64,000 bases of DNA from Cadophora sp. MPI-SDFR-AT-0126 (Eukaryota > Ascomycota > Leotiomycetes > Helotiales > Ploettnerulaceae): contig JAGMVK010000005.1 of the NCBI GenBank assembly GCA_020747065.1, forward strand, positions 806,001-870,000, in the 5' to 3' direction. The position numbers were made by a program, and so were the translations under genes. This document shows positions 23,147 through 34,600 of the stretch, in pieces; positions within the stretch are counted from its first letter, which is position 1, and each line of letters opens with the position of its first letter. The notes beneath the pieces were generated by a model. That model saw nothing but the letters and a program-made list of their open reading frames with translations, was not told the DNA's origin and made no database searches.

Positions 23147-23570
23147 GCTTGGTACATTCTGAGACTTGAAAATGGAGGTGGGGACTCGAAGGGCAACACC
23201 CCTCATTGAGATCATTTGAGATATGCGCAGCGCAGATTGAGGAGACCCACGGCAGACTTCAGCAATATTCAGACCGCTTCCGCTAAGGTCGTTCATAATT
23301 TGCATCGTACATTTCTACGCATTTGGCCTTCAGAGGCTCTTGCTGTGCCATTGTGCGCTCCTGTTCTTTGTTCCTTGCTCAAGACAATAAATAAACAAGC
23401 AAAGATCAGTATTTCTCACGCTTTACATTGCTTTGTTTCTTGTTGTTTGAATTTCCAAGATCTCATATTTGATGTGAACCGTGTTGATGTAATTGTGTAT
23501 CATTTTACTTCATGCTGTTTCTTCCGATTACCGTGGGACGTTCCCACAACTACCATTACTTCTCCAATTA
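23147..23570. other. 3' flank of the LPMO gene
   Basis: These 424 bp lie between the LPMO stop codon and the end of the small minus-strand Cys-rich gene. The two genes converge here. The stretch is AT-rich with no supported coding content. Confidence 0.4.
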
Positions 23571-23903
23571 TTACGAGTGTTTCATCCAAGGAATCATGAA
23601 TAATTGTACGCTTTCTTGTCCTCGTTCCATTGCCGTATCTTTCTTACTCTGTAATTGCGCCACCAGGCAGAAGGATTCTACCTTGTGGTCCACGAGGAAG
23701 AAACACGAGCAGAGCATATCCAAAGGATGCCAATCACCTCGACGCAGACATTTATCACATCGTTCCATACTCTGTGAGCTGTTGGTATGATAATCATCGC
23801 AGTCTTCGACAGCCAAGCCACCAATGGCGCTGTGATGTCCGCACATGGTTAACTCCTTGGTGTGGTGACCGCATCGATGATAGAGTATGACCACTTTGCA
23901 CAT
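23571..23903 (-). CDS. Small Cys/His-rich protein with CGH-type Cys6 signature
   Basis: I cannot assign a named function. The frame starts with MCKVVILYHRCGHHTKELTM and is rich in Cys and His over its first 52 residues: C2-x8-C11-G-H13, then C21, C35, C49-x2-C52 (ERCDKC). Regular pairs of Cys and His suggest metal, probably zinc, binding. Small fungal proteins of this general look are common and uncharacterised. The order C, CGH, C, C, CxxC is shared with the proteins at 27682-28647 and 61743-62237. After CDKCLRRG the sequence loses this character. A GTGATT donor lies there, so the real protein may splice to another exon further down, and the 110-residue end shown is provisional. It converges with the LPMO gene. 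Confidence 0.55.
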   Translation of the reverse strand: MCKVVILYHRCGHHTKELTMCGHHSAIGGLAVEDCDDYHTNSSQSMERCDKCLRRGDWHPLDMLCSCFFLVDHKVESFCLVAQLQSKKDTAMERGQESVQLFMIPWMKHS

Positions 23904-25860
23904 CTACGGCAGCGGTCTGGGTGTTCTAGCGCTGGTTGTTATGGGAATGTTGTAGTATTGGCGAAGCTGTTGCTCGGTAGAAACTGCTTGGAAGTGGTCA
24001 AGGTACGTTGATACATTTATAGCCATCATCAGTCATGTTGTTCGGAGTCTTTTTAATGTTCAGACAAAATCTGCCAGCTGTTCACGTTGGATAGATAGCA
24101 TGGCAAGGCATTGTTTATTGAAAAGACACATGTTTGAGACACAACAGAACAGGGCTTCTTGATGACCAGGGGGAGAGACCATAACGGATGTCAATTTTAT
24201 CTATTAGTATCAATCTGAACTCCGTATCTGCAATGATGTATGATACCATAATTCTCAATTGTATTGTTCGTGCGTGTGGAGAGAGGGCAGAGTATATGCA
24301 GTCTGCTTTTGGTCTTTCTCCCTCAAATATAATGCATTGACAGATATGAGACGGCGATTTGGACTCTTTGATGGACATGCTGCTTGAATTTGACGAACGA
24401 GTATTCCTTTGTTCGAAAGTAAGCCGTTGTAAGCTCTCTGTGGTTGGGCAGATTGAATTGTGGCGACAACAAATATTTTATCAGCTGAACAACAGACAAA
24501 CGTACAAGAATCTTTCCGAGCAAATCGCAGCTAGCAAACCAATCAAATACGTGGTCATGTGTCTAATTAACACGGGAGAATGTGAATCTTTCATCTCCGT
24601 ATCCTTCGTGCGTGCTTGACGATCAGATAACAGTGGAGGAGTTGGACAACAGTGAGCACATCTACTTCACACGGCTCGTGCGATCGCTCATGACTTGGTT
24701 GGTGCTGAGAAGATGATAGACGAGTAAAACAGACACTCCTGCTCCCAAAGCTTATTCTATCAAATACAATAATCATCTTATTCATGTTCCATTAGTCCTG
24801 GAGTTGTGAATATAACAAGTATCGCGATTGTTGATATGGACTTCAATTAAGCGAATGAGCTGACCAGGTGGAAGTGGCAACTTGACTGACTTGACCGTAC
24901 ATTATTGAGAGTAAAGTGTCTGACACTAGTTTCGTAGAGAGTTCAGAATTTATAGCCCACATCTCCTTCATAGGTTGAGGAGAAATTCCTAATCCGCAGG
25001 AAAAGTTGGAACTTCTTTACCTATGACCCTTGAATATGTGCGACTAACTCATCATCGCTGGTTGGCTATACATTGAAGCAATATCTATTCCATTACCTGC
25101 GGCCTTAGGTTGAACCGCTAGCCAATTCTTTTGAAGAGCTTATTATGCTCTCCCTCTCTCTTTCCTCATGGGCATCGCTCACACATTTTCCGGTATTCCC
25201 TTTCTCGCATCTTGCCGAATCGAGAGCAGGCATGCGCATACACTCCGAAAAGACATTTAGTTGGGGGACCCTTCGAGCACATCGATATCTTTTCAAGTAA
25301 CAAATGACAAGACAATCCACGATATTAGTGCTCTGTTGGCGCTGGAGAATTATCCGGCCTCATTTGTGGAACAGAAACAATATTGAACCTCAGCTGACTT
25401 GGGTAGGTTTAGCAGAAAAAGACAACGCTTGCTAGAGCCAACTACAAAATCGCCGTGATTTTGGCGGATTCAAAACAAAACCCACACGCCAGGTTGGATA
25501 TGACGAAAGTTCGAAGCCCAACCTGATTGACCATTGGCTTATTTGCTGCTGTTGGGGGCTAAAAGTCTGGGATAAGCGCCCCTGTCTCATCGGGCTCCGT
25601 AGACATAGTAGGCGGCCCTCTTCCAGATGACTTATTGGACAGACGAGCTGGTGTCCAAAAGAAGATACGTTCTCGGCAGGCTAACTCGGAACAATAAACG
25701 TGAGGAAGCTGACCGCAGCCAGACTGTGCCTCCCAAAAATAAACAGGATTACTCCGCCTACTTCTCGAGGATCTCTGATCACAATGTCACCCCATCGCGT
25801 CCTTAAATTTTTCCATCATTCTGTAATTGATTGAAATTGACAGTAATATATACAAACACC
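23904..25860. other. Intergenic stretch, no supported gene
   Basis: Nearly 2 kb of AT-leaning sequence separates the small Cys-rich gene (minus) from the three-exon gene at 25861 (plus), head to head. Open frames are short and without features. It presumably holds both promoters. Confidence 0.4.
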
Positions 25861-26611
25861 ATGGTACGTCTAAACAGGATGTCTTGTATCTGATCGGAAG
25901 TGGTGCTGACCTGTTATCGCAAGACTGAGAAGGTTGTCACCTCCCGCTCCCCTCGTGTAGCAGCAATCGACGCTCTCGGTGGCCCTGACGAAATTCTCCA
26001 CTCGACGCATCTATCTCTAGTAATTTCGAAGTTTCCGAAGAAGCCCACAGATACATGGGGCAAGTGAGTAACCGCAATTTGATTCTCACCTGGATGTTTG
26101 CTCCCAAGCGACTGAGCGACTGAGCGACTGAGCGACTCAGCGTAGAATAATTGCTGATAACATATCCCACAGAATGGAAAACCATTGGGTCACTGGATTG
26201 ACTGGAGTTCTTACTCGCAAAGTTCGCCAGGCAGGGATTGCTGGAATGACAAGAGATCTCAATCCAGGCGATCCATGGACCATTCGCTGGGACTTCGACG
26301 AAGTCAAAGGCTCGCACGTCAATTTCGAATTCGGGAAGTACCCTCAAGCGAAGATCTGCTTCAAAGCTCCAGTTCCTCAACATGAAGCTCCATCGCTCTT
26401 CTACCTCGACGTCATTCGAGATCAGACGAAGAGCTCGGGATATCGTCATTATTCTGCATCGGGGACACCAGCAGAGAGAAACCACGGCATGATCAATACT
26501 GGGCCGGGGGGGAGTGACAGTAGGCATGTGATGACTCCAGAGGAGAGAAAGATTAGTGAGCAGAAGCAGATGTATGAGTCTGCCAAACAGCTTGCAAGAC
26601 ATTGTGAGTAA
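25861..26611 (+). CDS. Unrecognised 193-residue protein with an ATG-only first exon
   Basis: I do not recognise the family. Three exons are proposed: 25861-25863 (just the start codon, in a CACCATG context directly followed by GTACGT), 25924-26063 and 26173-26611. The sum is 194 codons including the stop, which supports the chain. The protein has no signal peptide or membrane segment. It is soluble, rich in charged and aromatic residues, with HWVTGLTGVLTRKVRQAG, NPGDPWTIRWDFDEVKGSHV and NFEFGKYPQAKICFKAP as its most structured-looking parts. A polar Gly/Ser-rich segment and a helical tail (PEERKISEQKQMYESAKQLA) follow. The second intron carries a short tandem repeat. If the first intron is not real, translation could start at the ATG at 26174, giving a 145-residue product lacking the first 48 residues. 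Confidence 0.6.
26108..26142. repeat. Tandem octamer repeat in an intron
   Basis: Four nearly perfect copies of GCGACTGA (the last reads GCGACTCA), plus a further GCG, lie inside the proposed second intron of the 25861-26611 gene. Copy number is likely to vary between strains. Confidence 0.85.
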
Positions 26612-27681
26612 TATAAAATGTCTTGTTCATGTTTCCAGTTGACGTATGGGTAATTTTATGCATCAAATCAGATCGTTAACGTCGATATTGTCTAGGGACG
26701 AGCCCTATTTTAGTTGCCAGGGGCGAGAAATAGAAGTCGGTGGAATACGAGTAGTTGCGATGAGTCGGGATACATTCGCTTGAATTTGCTCGTATGAACA
26801 GACTACACTGGAAAAAGGACTGCTGACAATTTCAGGTACTGTAATTTGCTACGAGATAATTCTTGCAATTAATTTGACTCGCTTCACTAGTGACATTTGG
26901 TACTCCCCAAATAAAAAAGCTTGTAGAAGCAAGGAAATAGGGAAAATCCGATTTAAAACCAAAAGTCAAAGTGGAGCGGTGACACATTTTCATTTGCCGT
27001 TCCCTCTGAGTTGGGTTTTTGTAGCGCGCCCACATGTACAGTACAGAACAGCCCAAGATTGTGGGCCAGTCGAAGTACCGAAGTGGAACAGATAGTAATT
27101 ACCATTTCGACCACCACACGGTTGATCTCTGGAGTAGACTCGTTGGTGTCCCTGAAAGGATTAATGACTGCCTGTAAGTCACCAGAGTCCTGGTTTGAGT
27201 CAAGGGCAGTGGCGGAGATCCATAGCTCGGTTTTGAGTGTCGTGATACTTTACACTCCACAAATGTATGCTAGGCCCTTTTATATGTGGTCTCAAAATAC
27301 ATCGCTATCAAGAAGCGCGTAGGTTACTGCACTGGTTGCAAAGGTGTGCAGGATATCTACGGCAAGTCCCGATTTAGGCGAGGGTAAACAGCGCGAAGGG
27401 GTAAACTTCTACACTCCACGTCAATTCCAACACTACACAGTCAAGATCCTGTATTCAAATATTTGTCTCTTATTGGTATCAGTTTAAGGCAGAACGTCTG
27501 TCTGATTCTCCGGGAAGGGTTCGGAATTGCCAGATTAGAACAGCTTCACAAATCACTATTTTTCATGTTCAGAACAGCATATTTTGGTACTGTGTATCAT
27601 TTGCACTGTCTAGTTAATACATATCAAAACAACAGTTTGGTGTTAGTAAGGCGCAATCCATGAACCTCGTCTACTTTATAC
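26612..27681. other. Convergent intergenic stretch
   Basis: About 1.1 kb lies between the stop codons of the plus-strand gene at 25861-26611 and the minus-strand gene at 27682-28647. It contains a GTACAGTAC element at 27036-27044. There is no coding support. Confidence 0.4.
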
Positions 27682-28647
27682 TCAACTTTCCCCCCACTGC
27701 CCCTCTCGAGACACTCCTGCGGTCCAGTAAATCCCGAAAAGGGGGCCCCAGTCGCGCCACACGGGTGTGGCGACGCCGGCATTGTCATGCTTTGACTTTT
27801 GTGGATTTTCAGGAGTGATGCTGACAGGAGTTACTGTCTCCTCCTCAGAAACAGAACTGCACCATCCAGGATGGCTAAAGCAGACCATACACTTCGTCCT
27901 GTCGTGGTTCACAGGACTTTTCGCGAAAGGGGTAATGATCTTTTGTCTGTCAAAATATCTATCAGATATAAGTTCAACAATCATTTTCGCGCTGTAGACC
28001 TCTTTCTCTCTTCCGTCGGAGGCATCTTCATTCTCGCAGCGAGTCACGATCTTGAGCTCTCCATTGGATTGGCGCAGAATCCTGAGATCGTAGATGATTA
28101 CATCCTCAACGGCTCTAACATTAGGCTGCTGATCCAGCACGCCTCTTTCTACGAGACGTAGAACGTGGTCCTCCCACGCTGCCTTGATCTCTGAGTGTCG
28201 CTGTCTTACTGCCTCTTTAGCTGCCTCCTCCGCTTTGGATTCTTGAAAACTGATCTCGCGCTCATAGATCATTTGCATTGTTAATGGCTGTATCATCGGT
28301 ATGATTTTCTGCCAGTTGGGCTGAGGAGGGGGTGCTAGAGGGCTTAAGTATCGGAAAGCTTTGCAGGTGTTGCATTCTTGATCCTCGATAGCCCAGACAA
28401 CTTCGAAGTTTTCGCAAAGCTGAAATGACTCTACAGGATCCAGATACCGCGTCGCTGTGACTGGTAGATGGACACAGGGTTTACTGTGAGTGATTGAGCT
28501 GTGGATACATCCGCAAGTCAGATATAGGGACGAGATCCTTTGGCAGGGCGTGCTTTTTACAGAAGTCGGTGCCCACCACTTTGGAAATGACCCTGAATCC
28601 ATCACAAACGTATTCGTGAAATTCTCAAATTTTCCAAAAGGCATCAT
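27682..28647 (-). CDS. Unrecognised 321-residue protein with N-terminal Cys6 domain
   Basis: A single uninterrupted frame with two adjacent ATGs at its start. The N-terminal 100 residues carry a regular cysteine array: C35-x9-C45-G-C47, then C58, C78 and C92-x2-C95 (CNTC). Between C45 and C95 the spacing is x12, x19, x13, x2, identical to that of the interrupted gene at 61743-62237. The likely role of the array is zinc binding. Residues 110-175 are strongly helical and charged (SKAEEAAKEAVRQRHSEIKA), a probable coiled coil. The C-terminal third is acidic and polar with a last Cys cluster (RTKCMVCFSHPGWCSS). No signal peptide or membrane segment. Function unknown. I do not claim a family name. 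Codon usage and length of the open frame support it as a real gene. Confidence 0.65.
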   Translation of the reverse strand: MMPFGKFENFTNTFVMDSGSFPKWWAPTSVKSTPCQRISSLYLTCGCIHSSITHSKPCVHLPVTATRYLDPVESFQLCENFEVVWAIEDQECNTCKAFRYLSPLAPPPQPNWQKIIPMIQPLTMQMIYEREISFQESKAEEAAKEAVRQRHSEIKAAWEDHVLRLVERGVLDQQPNVRAVEDVIIYDLRILRQSNGELKIVTRCENEDASDGREKEVYSAKMIVELISDRYFDRQKIITPFAKSPVNHDRTKCMVCFSHPGWCSSVSEEETVTPVSITPENPQKSKHDNAGVATPVWRDWGPLFGIYWTAGVSREGQWGES

Positions 28648-31600
28648 TTCAGGCCCTCAGAGGTGTTTATTTGAGTTACAGGGCAGGTATGGGACAATAA
28701 GTGGTGGTTTACGGATACTGACAGGATTGGAAATGTAAGGATAGAGGCCGTCCTGAAATGTGGCACTAACCGTCTTTATGTAGCCATCAATATTAATTGT
28801 TTGTCACCATCTCTAGAATTGTTCAAAGTTCATAGCGTTTAGCATTGAAACTTGATACTGGAATTTCCTTTGAGCAGGCACAAAGCCCATTGCGAGAACT
28901 TCTTTATAAGATCATTTGCTATTTTAAAAGTGAGTGTTGACTTGCTGGTACGACCTGTTCTGCATAAAGAAATAAAGACACAAAAGTCATCACAAACTGG
29001 CTATCAGATATTCTTTATGACTAGTAATGACCCAAAGCTGGAGACGTAGTCAGCCCGTTGTGGAAAAGTTCTTGAACTATGATCGATCTTTCGCAAGATC
29101 GAAGTTCATCTCGACACACCTGGGCACGTCGAAACCTCGAGAAACAGCCACTGCTACTTGGATAGGCAGATCAATACGTTACTTGAATATAAATCTTTCT
29201 ATTAACATAATTATCTTACACCGAAATACAATCGTAATGTTCCAAGACGAAAACTCGCAGTACAACCGATTTCTACTGTAAATTGTATCTGGAAGAGCGG
29301 GACAAGGCAGCGGTCAACCCGGACGCAGCTCCTTTGCGGCTGTGTGGAGAGATCGAAAAATACTCGAAGCCCCATAGAAAAGGAATTCATGCTGAACAAC
29401 GGCGACTAAATTGTTCTGCGGCAACTTGCCCTTGAATGTTACCAGCTTGTCAACAAAGCGAACCGGGGCACCTCCGCTGAACCACGATGTTCTACGCAGC
29501 TCGTGGAGCAGAACTGCTGAGAGATTTTCTTACAAGACGCGGAGGTGCAGTGACAACCTCATAACTAGTATCACAAATTTTGCAAACAAATAAGACAAAA
29601 GGTAAAAAGGTAAAACGCCGTGCTTCTCGTCCTCGCCTAAATATCAAAACAAACCAACCTGATCAACACCCCAAGAGAACTAGGACCAACCTGATCAATC
29701 TCTGAATATTCACTATTTTAATTTACATGTTTGCCGGACCAGCCTCTTCAGACGACCTCTTCTTCACCACCTAAACCCTTCCTGCACGACGGACAACCTT
29801 CAACCCCAAAACACAGCTCCTCAAACACTTGACATCATTCACACTTCCACAAGGCAGTCTGCTTGAATGCTGTGTGAGACGAAGGCAGGTGATCAGCACT
29901 CAAGCCTTCTGGTTTTCTCTCTTTCTCTCTCTCTCTTTTCAACAGAAACGCCAATTCGACAGCAGCGAGGAAAACGCTGGCGCCACAGACCGATCGTACG
30001 CAAATGTGCGGACTGAGAATGGGATATCCCGCTCGACTTCTTGCTGCTGGTGCTTGCATAACTTAATAGACCGTGTAAGGATGACGATAGAAGTAACGGC
30101 TTTGGTATCGAAAGATTGTTGTTAGAGCCAGTAGATGCGACGTCTAAGGATTACGGATTCGGAAAGTCCTGTTCGGTCCGAGCGGTCTCAGAGGAGACAG
30201 TCGCGGGGGATATATTCGTGGCGCTCAGGATACTGGAAATCGTACTTGCCTGGTATGAAAGGTACGTATCTATGTAGGCCATTGAATAGAGACCCTGGGC
30301 AAGGGAGGCGAGAGCCAGGTTTGGGCTACATGGAGTGAGTAGATGATGGTGGGGGAGGTTCTGCGGCTAGAGGACGGCCATATCGTCCACTAGAGGCATA
30401 AACTCCTTTGTCGTAATGTATGCAGGATCTATGGTGGTCAGTGAGGGTTATGTATAGCTGCAATCATCAAAGAAGTCAATTTCACTCCGCAGCAGATGCT
30501 TCTACCTAGTACCTTGCCTTGGTAGCATTTTCTATTGATCCCAGGCACCCTCGTCTTCTCGAGCTCTGGCTTGCGAGGGACGTGGGAGCCATCACCCAAA
30601 GATACATGAGTTTAATCAAACATAGAGCAAGTTGTCTTGTGGATAGTTCACAACGCACAATAAAAACTTTCAGGTCAATGGATGCCCTGATCTTTGCTTT
30701 CCATTGAAAGCACGTATATGTTACCATTGCCCAATTTTGATTCTAACCCATTCCCATTTTATAAATTGCACAAAAAAATAACTTGAACCATAATTTCAGA
30801 GGACATATTTACGGGGCTGTTGTTCCCGTCAAGAAAGACAGTTAATGCCCAAGATGCCAAGACTCGGGACACTAGCTGTACTTTCCTCATTCATTGCCAC
30901 CGAAGCTTCAAGGATTGAGATATCGCTTAAGCCAAACATCGAACAGAAGACAGGAGACAAAATAGCCTCACCCTTACATAGATCTAGACAGAAGTGTGAT
31001 GATTATCGGTTCGCTCAGTAACAATACCGTCATCTCACATGTCATCAGCAACGGACACCAACTCGTCTATCAAAAGTATTACCACACTAGCATATTCGCC
31101 GTGATATGACACAATCTTAGACAGAAACAAATAGATACAGTCCTCATCAGACGGTCATCACTGCCACACATGCTGAAGCAGAATACGAAGTTCTAGACCA
31201 ACACCACCTCTGCATATATACATGTCAGCAACACTCAAGTAATCATGCATCACGAGTGCATCAGATGTTCTTGTTGGGAATACGAGGTGAAAGTGTTGAA
31301 CCACTTCTCGATAAGAAGAGCATGCAGCGCGGCTGCCAATGTGGTCTGATGTCTACTCCGTCCCGTCTGGTCTCTTTCTTGGAGGGACTTTGCGAGATGG
31401 TAATGTACGGCAGGCCACATGCAAGGCTGTGTGTGAGATGCTGACGGTACATGAATATCTCGCTCTGATATCGGATTACAAAAGTTCCGTCCCAGAACAG
31501 TTCGTCCTATCGGCTTGCGAGGAGCTTGCATGACTTAGGTGTTTATGTGACGGGGATTGATGACTGGATATCCCAGCCTCTTTCATTTCTTAGATGAATT

Positions 31601-34600
31601 AATTAGCCTTTAAAATTAATTTATTCTTTTGAATATTCATTTCATTTTCATTTTTTTTGTTTCTCGGTCCGAAGTCTGCCGAGGATACCTTCGTCGGGAA
31701 GAACATCCAAGACAATTGGGGAGCTCACTTGCCGAATATGGATTCCCCGCGAATGCGGGGTAGATCACCGCTTACCAGCACTTGCTTCAATGGATTTTGG
31801 TGCGGAAATAGTCATAAAGTTTAACGTCTATAACCCCTATACCGAGTGTTTCTCGGGGACATTCGGGAAGATAGAGTTGGACTTCATGACTGAGAAACAT
31901 TTGAGTTTATGCCCAAGGATGGCATGATGGGCCGGGGTCGAGGATGTTGTGGTCTAAGGGAAGGCACCGTGACGAGGATACAGATGGCTTGCTTCAATTG
32001 ACAGGAAAGTTGGAGCCGTTCGCATGACGCAGAAGAATGAGAGTTTGAGTCTAGAGAACAACACGCGGAGCAACCCCGCAATGCCGTTGAAGGAGGATGC
32101 ACCCCAGACGGAACCCTGAATCGTGGCTACCGTGAAGTCTTGATAGGAGCTGAACCGGAATGTTCCTAGTTCTTCAGAAGATTCGCCTCGGAAACGGAAA
32201 GGAGTGATGCACTTGGGGTCCCAAGAAATTACCGACAACAAGTCCCGAGCTTTGGAGGAATCTGTGGCTTTCTCGAGGGACCACGCCGGTAGTACATCCT
32301 AGTGTTCGGCACAGAGTCATAGTCGGGGTAGAGGATCTGGTGACAGCCAAGATTTTGACCCCAAGGACAACAAATGTCCCCATGCCCAGGATAGCCCAGG
32401 ATATTCCAAAAGTAATACTTCCAGAAAGAAATTCATTTCCCTGGCAATGGTCACGATGTTGATAGAAGTCGCTTGGCAAGCTAATTCAAACGAGCACTTG
32501 ACGACGCCAATGGTGGAAAAACGAACAGCAGAAGAGACATGAGGTCAGGGTATCCCAGGAAGACTCGGCTATACATTTATGAACGAGCGGTGATGACTAG
32601 ACTTCCATGACACAAACAAGTCATCAAGATCCAAAAGCAAAACAAGAAAATGACCCAAGTCTTTGGTCTGACATCTCGGAATCCTTCAGACCGGTACGCT
32701 ACTCAACTTCCTTGTCTAAGGATATCCCCCGGTGCAGCGCAAAAACAATCCCCAGTCGACAAAAAGATACCCCGAAGTGACATCCACGTGGTTGATCCCC
32801 TTTCTCTTTCCCCCGCAGTCTCTTGGCAATGTATTCCACCGTTTGGACCCTGCGGAGAGAATCCCGCCTCGACTGACTCGTTCGTGCCAAACCTAATAAT
32901 GATGGCATTGAGACATCCGGAAGGCAGTCCGGAAAAGACTTTTCCAGCTCAAAGTCCCGGGCAGACAGAGAAACCTACGGAGGTAGAGCACAGCGACAAC
33001 AAGGAAGAAAACAACGTACCACCTCTTCCAAATATCTACACCAGTCAGGCGGTGATGACCTCAGGAACGGTCTGCTGAAACTCTAATCAACGTTTCCTAG
33101 ACCCTATCCAAGAAAAAGTAGTTCCGACGATTAAGCATAACGAACGTAAGGCAAAAAACTAACTAAATGTATGAACCAAAAATGATAATAATAATAAAAA
33201 TAATAAACAAATATTCAAGAATAATACTCCTTGCAAGCTTGGATATCGGAAATGGTCCGGTCGGATCATGCACCTCGTCGTCATCATTCAACTCAGACGC
33301 CGACCCCTCCATTTCGGATTACCCCACTTGGAAGGCGTACCCCTCCAACCATCAAAAGAAGCGCTGCGATTCTGCCACCGTCAGACACCGTCTATCTCCA
33401 AGACGAAGAGAGAAATAATGGAATTGAGGCAGCAAGATCTTGTCCCTGATTACCTGTATCCACTTGTATCCATGAATCTATCCCAGATCCGGCAAACAAA
33501 ATCTCCACAATTCATGTCTATCGAATCTGTAGATCCGGAGGGCTAGAAGCTCATAACCTAGGATCTACAGTACGCAAGTCGCGGTACTCGAGACGGTGTC
33601 GGTACTCTTTACTAGACTGCACAAATCGGATAGTGGAAATGGCGGTCTCGAGACAAGCTTTGAAGGAGGTGCAGTAGGTAAACAATGCAATTCATGCGAA
33701 CGATGCAGTATGCAAGTATTTGGCGTTTGATACGTGCAGATTCTGCAGTTGAAGATGGAGCGGTCAAGTCCCGCAATTCACAAGAGACATTCTACTAGTA
33801 TCAGCCTTGCGGTGAACAAGAATGGAGGACCGCGATACCCGGATTTCACCGGAGTACCCCTCATTTGACCTTCAAAATGTACTCCAGAATGTTATTTGCT
33901 TTTCCGAAGATAATTTGATGAGCTTCTACCCACGAGACCAACAGATCCAGATAAAAGGAGCAAAGCATTATTGAAGCAATTACGCAGTCGGCGATTTCCA
34001 CCTCATCCACAAGACACATACCGCTTTTTATGGAAGGTACATACAACCCCTCCCCCACCACTTATGAACCACACAGCCTTCCTCAACATCTCCAATTTCA
34101 CACAGGCTAAATGGCTTCAACCAAACCCATCCAACCGAGTACCAACAGCATCAACAGTGGAGATCCAATGAACCCTTCTTGCATGTAGCCAAGTCCACAT
34201 CTTCCCTGCCAGCCTTACCAAAAAAATACCCTTGTTTTCCCTTTTCCTATTTCCCATTTCGGAAGTCCCTTTTTATCACATATCCCAACAACTGTCTGAG
34301 AGTCTCGACCATCACATGAAATGCGAACGTAATATCTGACCGAGTCCAAAAGAGAGATTTTTCGTCTTGAAACCCAGCAGAGAGAAGACTTTGCACGCTT
34401 TTGTGCAGATATAATGGGGGACGAGAAGAGGGTGGAGACAGCACGAAAAAGAGAAGGGCCGTCAAGTTACAGCCTTGTGGATTGCTTTCATGTGACGATG
34501 CTCCACTTTCTTCTAGAATTCGTACCGTACGATCAATAGCTTCGTGGCGACGGCTGAGTCCGAAGATAGTACCTGTGAAGGCAAGATAAACGTATTGTTT

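Noticed and set aside
32174..32479. Hydrophobic minus-strand frame resembling one or two membrane helices
   Set aside because: It lacks an ATG, neighbouring frames are closed by stops, and I could not build a defensible exon chain. It may be a relic of a membrane-protein gene.
32650..33078. A 142-codon plus-strand frame with a good start context
   Set aside because: No domain, no neighbouring exons and no second line of evidence. It could be an orphan gene but is not supported enough to annotate.
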